DNA of 64,000 nt, from contig NZ_KB911587.1 of assembly GCF_000383615.1 (NCBI RefSeq), positions 363,965-427,964 on the forward strand, read 5' to 3'. Every line of letters starts with the position of its first letter. Position 1 is the first letter of the stretch. This document shows positions 24,603 through 31,313 of the stretch, in pieces. Below the pieces are notes generated by a model. That model was not told the DNA's origin, made no database searches, and saw only the letters and a list, made by a program, of their open reading frames with translations. The position numbers and the translations under genes were made by a program. The DNA comes from Streptomyces canus 299MFChir4.1. Its GTDB lineage: Bacteria > Actinomycetota > Actinomycetes > Streptomycetales > Streptomycetaceae.

Positions 24603-25346
24603 GTGCTCGACTACGACAAGGAGGCCGACGCCTACGACGCCACCCGCGGCGGTGAGCCCAGGGCCGCCGCGGCCGCCGACGCCGTGCTCGGCCTGATCCC
24701 GGCGCAGACCCGGCGCCTCCTCGACGTGGGCTGCGGCACCGGGATCGTCACCCGCAGGCTCGCCGCCGCCCGGCCCGCGGCCCGGGTCACGGGCGCCGAC
24801 CTGACGTACGGCATGGCCCGCACGGCCGCCGTACGGCTGCCCGGCGCGATCGTGCTCGCCGACAGCCGGGCGCTGCCGTTCCCCGACGCGGTGTTCGACG
24901 CCGTCACCAGCGTGTGGCTGCTGCACCTCCTGGACCGGCCCGAGGACGTGCGGGCCGTGGTCGCCGAGTGCGCCAGAGTCCTGAGGCCGGCCGGGGTGTA
25001 CGTCACCACCGTCGACAAGGCCGCCGCCCACGACGTGGGCAGCGACGTCGACGCCGTCCTCGCCCCGCGCCCGCGCCGCCCGGCCCCGGACGTGGCACCG
25101 CTCGTCGAGTCGTACGCCGCCGCCCACCGCCTGCGTCAAGCAGGCCGGGCCCGCTTCCCGGGCCGCGGTCAGGGCCGCAGCCCCCGGCGCACCGCCGCCG
25201 ACCTGCGGCGCGGCTGGTTCACCCGGCTGCCGCCCGGCGACCCGCTCACCGAACGGTTCGCCGAGCGCTTGGAGAGGCTGCCCGACCAGGAACTCCCGCG
25301 CGCCGACCCGGTGTTCAGCGTCCGGGCGTTCCGGAAGGCCGGCTGA
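24603..25346 (+). CDS. Class I SAM-dependent methyltransferase (UbiE/Methyltransf_11 type)
   Basis: A 247-residue methyltransferase. DYDKEADAYDATRGGEPRAA opens the protein, RLLDVGCGTGIVTRRLA is SAM motif I, ADLTYGMARTA motif II and DAVTSVWLLHLLDRPED motif IV; RVLRPAGVYVTTVD follows. I choose the GTG at 24603 since it gives the normal N-terminus and lies directly after the pterin dehydratase stop. The C-terminal 90 residues are Arg/Pro-rich and poorly conserved. Substrate unknown. Confidence 0.85.
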   Translation: MLDYDKEADAYDATRGGEPRAAAAADAVLGLIPAQTRRLLDVGCGTGIVTRRLAAARPAARVTGADLTYGMARTAAVRLPGAIVLADSRALPFPDAVFDAVTSVWLLHLLDRPEDVRAVVAECARVLRPAGVYVTTVDKAAAHDVGSDVDAVLAPRPRRPAPDVAPLVESYAAAHRLRQAGRARFPGRGQGRSPRRTAADLRRGWFTRLPPGDPLTERFAERLERLPDQELPRADPVFSVRAFRKAG

Positions 25347-25356
25347 AGCCCATGGT

Positions 25357-25446
25357 TCAGTTGGTCACCCAGGCCTCCCCGCCGTCGACGGAGAACGCCT
25401 GCTCCCCATGAGCCGCGTCCGCCGACATGCCGGCCCACACGAAGCG
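25357..25446 (-). pseudogene. 3' remnant of an unidentified gene
   Basis: About 29 codons reading FVWAGMSADAAHGEQAFSVD then GGEAWVTN before a stop. The wording resembles the end of DUF1579-like proteins (…EQAFS-x-DGG-x-x-W-x-TNW…), cut short. No start or upstream coding sequence exists in this frame, so it can only be a tail left by a deletion. Confidence 0.4.
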
Positions 25447-25478
25447 AGGCGGCCGTGCGGGGTGGCGCCGGGCGTACG

Positions 25479-25628
25479 GCCGCCGTTGGGCACGCCCAGG
25501 GCGAATTCCTGCGTCTGGGCGCCGACATCGAGGTGCTGGAACCCCCCGAGCTGCGCGAACGGATGGCGCGAACGATCTCCGAACTGGCCGAAAGATACGG
25601 CAACTCGGTTTCCCCGTGCGGCGACTGA
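25479..25628 (+). pseudogene. 3' remnant of a WYL-domain transcriptional regulator
   Basis: The frame ending in TGA at 25626-25628 reads GHAQGEFLRLGADIEVLEPP followed by ELRERMARTISELAERYG, which is the conserved extreme C-terminus of WYL-domain regulators. The helix-turn-helix and the WYL domain itself are missing. It faces away from the leftward tail at 25357-25446, so a deletion seems to have removed the shared 5' region of two divergent genes. Confidence 0.6.
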
Positions 25629-25671
25629 GGTGGTGGAACCCGTCCGCCCCCACAGCTACGGAGGTTCACCC

Positions 25672-27549
25672 GTGCAGCACCCGCACCCCCACCCGCACCG
25701 CAGACGCCGAGTCCTCCGCTCGGCGCTGACCGGCGCCGCGGCCCTCGTGGCCGCCGGACTCACCGTCCTGAGCCCCGGCTCCGCCGAGGCCGCCACCGCC
25801 CGCCAGGTCGAGAAGCTCGATCGGGGCGTCGTCAGCGTGCACACCAGCAGCGGCAACCTGGTCAGCTGGCGCTGGCTCGGCACCGACCCCGACGACGTGT
25901 CCTTCAACGTCTACCGCGCCGGCACCAAGGTCAACTCGGCCCCGGTCACCGGCTCCACGAACTACTTCCACTCCGGCGCAGCCGCCGAGGCCGACTACAC
26001 GGTCCGCGCGATCGTCGGCGGTGTCGAGCAGGCCGACTCGGTCCACGCGGTCCAACTCCGCACCGGCTACAAGGACGTACCCATCAGCCCACCGGCCGGC
26101 GGCACGACTCCGGACGGCGTCGCCTACACCTACGAGGCCAACGACGCGTCCGTGGCCGACCTCGACGGCGACGGGGCGCTGGACTTCGTCCTCAAGTGGC
26201 AGCCGACCAACGCCAAGGACAACTCCCAGTCCGGCTGCACCGGCAACACGATCCTGGACGGCGTCAAGCTCGACGGCTCCCGGCTGTGGCGGATCGATCT
26301 GGGCCGCAACATCCGTTCCGGCGCGCACTACACCCAGTTCCAGGCGTACGACTACGACGGCGACGGCAAGGCCGAGATCGCCATGAAGACGGCGGACGGC
26401 ACGGTCGACGGCACGGGCGCGGTGATCGGCAGCCCGTCGGCCGACCACCGCAACTCCAGCGGCTACGTCCTGTCCGGCCCCGAGTACCTGACGATGTTCA
26501 ACGGCCTGACCGGCAAGGCGATGCAGAGCGTCGACTACGTCCCGGCGCGCGGCACGGTGTCGTCGTGGGGCGACTCGTACGGCAACCGGGTCGACCGCTT
26601 CCTCGCGGGGACGGCGTACCTGGACGGGGCGCGTCCCTCCCTCGTCATGGCCCGCGGCTACTACACCCGTACGGTGATCGCGGCCTGGGACTGGCGAGGC
26701 GGCGCCTTCACCCGCCGCTGGACCTTCGACACCAACTCCTCGACCAACAGCGGCAAGGGCTACGACGGCCAGGGCTCGCACAGCCTGTCCGTCGGGGACG
26801 TCGACAACGACGGCAAGGACGAGATCGTCTACGGGGCCATGGCGGTCGACGACAACGGCAACGGGCTGTGGACGACGAAGACCGGGCACGGCGACGCCCA
26901 GCACCTCGGCGACCTCGACCCCTCCCACGCGGGCCTGGAGTACTTCAAGGTCTCCGAGTCGGCGTCACAGCCGGCGGAGCTGTCCATCAACCCGGCGAAC
27001 GGCACGGTGAACTGGAAACTGGCCGCGTGCTGCGACAACGGTCGCGGCGTGGCCGGTGACATCTGGGCGGGCAACGACGGGGCCGAGGTCTGGTCGGCCT
27101 CCGACACCTCGATCCGCGACGAGGGCGGTGCCACCAAGGGCCGCGAGCCGTCCTCGGTGAACTTCCTGTCCTGGTGGGACGGCGACACGGTCCGGGAACT
27201 CCTCGACGGCACCCACATCGACAAGTACGGCACCTCCTCGGACACCCGCCTCCTGACCGGAGCGTCGGTCCACTCCAACAACGGCACCAAGGCGACCCCG
27301 TCGCTGTCCGGCGACATCCTCGGCGACTGGCGCGAGGAGGTCGTCTGGCCGACGTCGGACAACAAGGCGCTGCGGATCTACTCGACCCCGATCGAGACGT
27401 CGACGAAGATCACGACCCTGCTCCACGACACGATGTACCGCACGGGCCTGGCCTGGCAGAACACCGCCTACAACCAGCCCCCGCACCCGAGCTTCTTCAT
27501 CGGCAACGCGATGGCGACGGCGCCTCGGCCGACGGTGTACACGCCGTGA
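25672..27549 (+). CDS. Rhamnogalacturonan lyase, PL11 (YesW type), secreted
   Basis: A 625-residue secreted lyase that cleaves the rhamnogalacturonan-I backbone of pectin by beta-elimination. A signal peptide with a His/Arg-rich start (RRRRVLRSALTGAAALVAAG) covers about residues 1-43. The mature part begins with QVEKLDRGVVSVHTSSGNLV, and the eight-bladed propeller has calcium-binding DxDGDG loops (DLDGDGALDFVLKW, YDYDGDGKAEIAMK, DVDNDGKDEIVYG) and ends with HPSFFIGNAM. GTG at 25672 follows GGAGGTTCACC. It is transcribed alone and ends at a strong bidirectional hairpin. Confidence 0.94.
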   Translation: MQHPHPHPHRRRRVLRSALTGAAALVAAGLTVLSPGSAEAATARQVEKLDRGVVSVHTSSGNLVSWRWLGTDPDDVSFNVYRAGTKVNSAPVTGSTNYFHSGAAAEADYTVRAIVGGVEQADSVHAVQLRTGYKDVPISPPAGGTTPDGVAYTYEANDASVADLDGDGALDFVLKWQPTNAKDNSQSGCTGNTILDGVKLDGSRLWRIDLGRNIRSGAHYTQFQAYDYDGDGKAEIAMKTADGTVDGTGAVIGSPSADHRNSSGYVLSGPEYLTMFNGLTGKAMQSVDYVPARGTVSSWGDSYGNRVDRFLAGTAYLDGARPSLVMARGYYTRTVIAAWDWRGGAFTRRWTFDTNSSTNSGKGYDGQGSHSLSVGDVDNDGKDEIVYGAMAVDDNGNGLWTTKTGHGDAQHLGDLDPSHAGLEYFKVSESASQPAELSINPANGTVNWKLAACCDNGRGVAGDIWAGNDGAEVWSASDTSIRDEGGATKGREPSSVNFLSWWDGDTVRELLDGTHIDKYGTSSDTRLLTGASVHSNNGTKATPSLSGDILGDWREEVVWPTSDNKALRIYSTPIETSTKITTLLHDTMYRTGLAWQNTAYNQPPHPSFFIGNAMATAPRPTVYTP

Positions 27550-27554
27550 GCGAG

Positions 27555-27591
27555 GGTGGGTGCGTGCACCCCGGGGGAGCACGCACCCACC
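27555..27591. terminator. Bidirectional hairpin terminator
   Basis: A perfect 13-bp stem (27555-27567 with 27579-27591) with an 11-base loop between the convergent lyase gene and the MmpS-like gene. Confidence 0.8.
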
Positions 27592-27598
27592 TGGGCGG

Positions 27599-28225
27599 TC
27601 AGCTGAAGCCGCCGCTGAAATCGCTGTTGAGCTGCGCGGAACAGATGTTGTAGCCGCCCTTGGCCCGGCCCTTCTTCGTCTTCCCGTCGATGGTGACCGA
27701 GCACTGGACGTCCCCGCCGCCCATGAGCTGGGCGGTCACCTGGTAGTAGAAGGCGCCTTCGTCGACGCTCAGCGTCTTCTCCATCGGCAGCCCCTTGCCC
27801 TGGAGATTGGTGCCGTCGCTGCCGTAGGTGATGTCGACCCCCGCGGGCGCGGAGCCCCACACCTTGAACACCGCCTTGCCGCTGGGGGCCGCGTCGGCGC
27901 TGTCGGCCGTGTCCGCCTCGGTCTTCGCCTTCGCCGTGGCTGTCTTGGTGACGGTCACCGTCGGCGCGGGCTCCGCCTCGGCGCCGGCCTGCGCCGGCGC
28001 GGTGACCGTGACGGTCGGGGCGGGCTCGGCGGCGGCCTTCTTGCCGTCGTCACCGCTGCCGTTGCCGGCGGCCCCGATGCCCACGCCGAGGAGCAGGATG
28101 CCCACGGCGACGGGGATGAGCACCCGCTTGCGGGCCCAGCCCGGCCGGGGCGCGGGCGGAACGGGCGGTGGCCCGAAACCGGGCGGCGGAGGAAGAGGAG
28201 GTGGAGGCGGCTGGGTGTACGACAT
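27599..28225 (-). CDS. Membrane-anchored MmpS-like protein with Pro-rich N-terminus
   Basis: A 208-residue protein. The N-terminus is a proline tract (residues 5-27), followed by a membrane helix (RKRVLIPVAVGILLLGVGIG, about 32-51), a long Ala/Pro/Thr spacer with repeated APTVTVT units, and a beta-rich extracellular domain from about 118. That domain ends in VQCSVTIDGKTKKGRAKGGY with a Cys pair (QCS, ICS), as in MmpS-type accessory proteins. Probable topology is N-in, C-out. Role unknown; MmpS proteins assist lipid exporters in mycobacteria, but no MmpL gene is here. Confidence 0.72.
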   Translation of the reverse strand: MSYTQPPPPPLPPPPGFGPPPVPPAPRPGWARKRVLIPVAVGILLLGVGIGAAGNGSGDDGKKAAAEPAPTVTVTAPAQAGAEAEPAPTVTVTKTATAKAKTEADTADSADAAPSGKAVFKVWGSAPAGVDITYGSDGTNLQGKGLPMEKTLSVDEGAFYYQVTAQLMGGGDVQCSVTIDGKTKKGRAKGGYNICSAQLNSDFSGGFS

Positions 28226-28341
28226 GGTCCCCCCTGAGGTCTTTAGTGGGGGATGAGCGTAACGGGGGGTGTGAAGGAGTGGTGAGAGTTGCGCGGGCGG
28301 GGTGATTCAGTTGTGACCTGAACCATCGACGCGCGGGGGCA

Positions 28342-28370
28342 AGGGCGCGTACCCGTGCGGTACGCGCCCT
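28342..28370 (-). terminator. Hairpin terminator after the GH74 gene
   Basis: A perfect 11-bp stem (28342-28352 with 28360-28370) and a 7-base loop, 12 bases beyond the leftward GH74 stop. Confidence 0.75.
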
Positions 28371-28381
28371 CGACGCTCAGG

Positions 28382-31048
28382 TCAGGCGATTGTGCAGTTC
28401 TGGCCGCCCAGTGTGAACGCGGTCGGTTTCCCGTTTGTCCCCGACCAGTTGCCCGTGAAGCCGAAGCTCACCGAGGAGCCCGCCGCCACGTTGGCGTTCC
28501 AGCCGACGTTCTTCGCTGTCGCCGTCGAGCCCGACTGGGTGGACTCGGCGTTCCAGGTCTGGGAGATCGTCTGGCCGTTGGGGAAGGTCCAGCCGAGTGC
28601 CCAGCCGGTCCAGGCGCTTGAGCCCGTGTTGCTGAGCTGGACGTCCGCCTGGAAGCCGCCCGACCACTGGTTGGTGATCTTGTACGTCACCGCGCAGGCA
28701 CCCGTGGGTGTGGGATCGGGCGGGTCCGTCGGATCGGTGCCGCCTCCGCCGCTCGTGTCGGACGTGTCGCCGTAGATCACGCCCCGGCCGTTGGTCGCGA
28801 CGTACACGCGCCCGTACACCCGCGGGTCACCGGTGATCGCCGCACCGGTATAACCCCACTGGTGGGCATCGTCGTTGATGCGCGTCCAGCTCGCGCCCTT
28901 GTCCGTGGAGCGGAAGACACCACGGACGCCACCGATCTTCGCGCTGGTGTAGAGCGTCTGGTACGAGGCCCCCGTCGCCGCCTTCCCGAAGCCGATCGCG
29001 TCGGCCTGGTCGACGTTCGAGAGCTTGGTCCAGCTCGTACCGCCATCCGTGGAGTGCCACAGGCCGTACGCGCCGTCGATCGCCCCGCCCGCCAGCCACA
29101 CGTCACCCTTCCCGCCCGGCAGCGCCTTGAAGCGCACGCTGTCACCGCTCGGCAGTCCGCTCGCCGCGGACGCCGTGAACGTCGCCCCGCCGTCCTTGCT
29201 CACGTAGAACTTCCCGGACTTGAAGCCGTAGAAGGTCTTCGCGTCCACCCGGTCCGACTCCACGATCGCCCCGGCCGGGATGCCGCTCGACGCCGACCAG
29301 GACGAGCCGAAACCCGTCGTGTACTGCACCCCTGTGCCGTCCGGGCTCCACACGAACCGGCTGCCGTCCGACGCGGCGGCCACCGTCCCGCCGGCGCTGA
29401 CGCCCGAAGGGTCGGTCCCCGCGAACCAGTTGGCGCCGTTGTCCGTCGAGAACGCGATGTGCGGACCCGAGTCCAGATTGCCCGTCCGCACCACCGTGTT
29501 CGGGTTCGTCTCGGCGAAGTCCAGGCTGGTGGTCGTGGTGAAGTTCGGGGACGTGAACATCATCGACGGGACCTTGGTGAGATCCGTGTGCCGGAAGCCG
29601 CCGATGTCACCGAGCGCGCTCAGCAGCGGGGCGCCCGAGGGCGGCGACGCCAGGTCGAGGACCGCCGTCTCCTCCAGGCCCTGCACCATCGGCTTGATGG
29701 TGAACTGCCCGCCGGAGTCCCAGTTCGTGAGGTTCTCCGTGCCGTAGACCGTCGCCCCCGTCCCGTACATCATGCGGTTCGAGTCGAACGGGTCGATCTC
29801 CAGCGACTCGGTCATCCACCCGAGTTTCGGCGCCTGTTCGGGCGGCGACGGGTTCGCGCCCCAGGTGAGCCACGGGGAGGAGGAGACGTCCATGGTGAAG
29901 CGGTTCGCGCGGTTGGGGTACGACGTGTAGTCCCACGCCCTGGTCCAGGTCGCCCCGCTGTCCGTGGAGCGGAAGATCTGGGTGTCCGGCCACCAGGAGC
30001 TGTAGGCGGTGGCCATGACCGTGCCGGGCTTCTGCCGGTCCACCGTGAGTCCGCTGAAGCCGTAGTAGGTGTCGGCCTCAGCGACCGGGCTGATGTTCGT
30101 CCAGGTGCCGGTCCCCGTCGCGTACCGCCACACCTGGCCCTTGCCGCCGTCGTACGGCCCGCCCTTGTCGCTGTAGGAGAGATACAGGTAGCCGCCCGCC
30201 GCGTCCAGGACCCCCTTGTGGGCCAGGTAGCCGGTCGGCTGGCCGGCGAGCCGCGTCCAGGTCGCGCCCGCGTCCGTCGAGCGGTACACCGAGTTCTGCA
30301 GATCGGCGACCCCGACGTAGACCGTCTTCGTGGCGTTCCCGGACGTTCCCGTCGACTCGTCGAAAGTCACCCAGACGACGCCCTGGTTGTCACTGGCGTA
30401 GCCGCTGGTGTCGCTCGGATCCTGCTGGTAGTTGCCGACGTTGGGGAAGTTCGCCACCTGCGACCAGCTCACCCCGGAGTCCGTGGACCGCCACAGCCCC
30501 TTGCCGCTCGGCGCCCCGAGATACAGCACGCTGTTCTTGTTCGGGTCGACCGCCAGCCGCTCGCCCATGCCCCGCCCCGGCATGTTGCCGCCGAGCTTGA
30601 ACGGCAGGTCGGTCTTCTGCCAGCTCGCGCCCCGGTTCGCGGACCGCATGACCGCGCCGTTCTTCGGGTCCCAGCTGTTGGTGTACGTCCCCACGGCCGC
30701 GTACACCTTGTTCGGGTCCACGGAGTCGGAGGCCAGGCTGACCACACCCGTGTGCCCCCAGTCGTCCCAGCCGACCGAGTCCAGCAGCGGCGTCCACGTC
30801 TTCGTCGGCTCCTGCCAGCGATAGGCCCCGCCGATGTCCGTGCGGGCGTACGCCAGGTTCTTCTCCTTGCGGTTGAAGACGATGCCCGGCACGAAACCGC
30901 CGCCGTCGATGCGGGCGTTCTTCCAGGTGTACGTGTCGGCGGCGAGCGAGACCTTCGCGGTGCCGTCGGCCGCCAGTGCGGGCGGGGTGCCGGCGAGCAG
31001 CCCGGCCGCGAGCGCGAGCACGGCCGTGAGGATGCGGGTTCTTCGCAC
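28382..31048 (-). CDS. Xyloglucanase, GH74 with C-terminal CBM2
   Basis: An 888-residue secreted enzyme that cleaves the beta-1,4-glucan backbone of xyloglucan. Residues 1-26 are a signal peptide; the tandem seven-bladed propellers span about 35-770. The two catalytic aspartates of the family lie in YARTDIGGAYRW and LSALGDIGGFRHTD, and BNR-type Asp boxes (STDSGVSWSQ, STDAGATWTR, STDKGASWTR) recur. A TDPTDPPDPTPTG linker leads to a CBM2 cellulose-binding domain (about 786-888, with conserved Trp residues). GTG start at 31048 follows GGAAAGGACC. A LacI-type operator lies just upstream. Confidence 0.95.
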   Translation of the reverse strand: MRRTRILTAVLALAAGLLAGTPPALAADGTAKVSLAADTYTWKNARIDGGGFVPGIVFNRKEKNLAYARTDIGGAYRWQEPTKTWTPLLDSVGWDDWGHTGVVSLASDSVDPNKVYAAVGTYTNSWDPKNGAVMRSANRGASWQKTDLPFKLGGNMPGRGMGERLAVDPNKNSVLYLGAPSGKGLWRSTDSGVSWSQVANFPNVGNYQQDPSDTSGYASDNQGVVWVTFDESTGTSGNATKTVYVGVADLQNSVYRSTDAGATWTRLAGQPTGYLAHKGVLDAAGGYLYLSYSDKGGPYDGGKGQVWRYATGTGTWTNISPVAEADTYYGFSGLTVDRQKPGTVMATAYSSWWPDTQIFRSTDSGATWTRAWDYTSYPNRANRFTMDVSSSPWLTWGANPSPPEQAPKLGWMTESLEIDPFDSNRMMYGTGATVYGTENLTNWDSGGQFTIKPMVQGLEETAVLDLASPPSGAPLLSALGDIGGFRHTDLTKVPSMMFTSPNFTTTTSLDFAETNPNTVVRTGNLDSGPHIAFSTDNGANWFAGTDPSGVSAGGTVAAASDGSRFVWSPDGTGVQYTTGFGSSWSASSGIPAGAIVESDRVDAKTFYGFKSGKFYVSKDGGATFTASAASGLPSGDSVRFKALPGGKGDVWLAGGAIDGAYGLWHSTDGGTSWTKLSNVDQADAIGFGKAATGASYQTLYTSAKIGGVRGVFRSTDKGASWTRINDDAHQWGYTGAAITGDPRVYGRVYVATNGRGVIYGDTSDTSGGGGTDPTDPPDPTPTGACAVTYKITNQWSGGFQADVQLSNTGSSAWTGWALGWTFPNGQTISQTWNAESTQSGSTATAKNVGWNANVAAGSSVSFGFTGNWSGTNGKPTAFTLGGQNCTIA

Positions 31049-31076
31049 GGGAGGGTCCTTTCCCGAGAGAGGGGAG

Positions 31077-31091
31077 GGCAAGCGCTTTCCA
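31077..31091. promoter_or_regulatory. LacI-type operator-like site before the GH74 gene
   Basis: GGCAAGCGCTTTCCA, an imperfect palindrome around AGCGCT lying 28 bases upstream of the GH74 start. The core is typical of LacI-family operators, but it is not the CebR box found at the GH48/GH5 promoters. Confidence 0.5.
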
Positions 31092-31220
31092 TGTGGTGCG
31101 AGAGGTGCCGGGCGACCCCCAGTGCGGGAGGGGGTCGCCCGGCCGCTTGGCCCCGTCGTCAGGTGACGGGGCCTCGTACGTGGAGCCTTCAAGCGGTTCC
31201 GCGCGGGAGACGGTGCTGTG

Positions 31221-31285
31221 TGCGCCCTTCCAGGGGCGCGGGGAACTGCGCGACCAGCCACAGCGGACCCGCAGTCGAAAAACAC
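31221..31285. repeat. Streptomyces-type dispersed intergenic repeat (second copy)
   Basis: Contains GGGGCGCGGGGAACTGCGCG then ACCAGCCACAGCGGACCCGC, the common form of a repeat scattered through streptomycete intergenic DNA. A divergent copy in the other orientation is at 12590-12672. It lies between the GH48 stop and the GH74 promoter. Confidence 0.65.
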
Positions 31286-31313
31286 CGCCTCCGCGCGGAG
31301 CGCCTGGCGGGGG

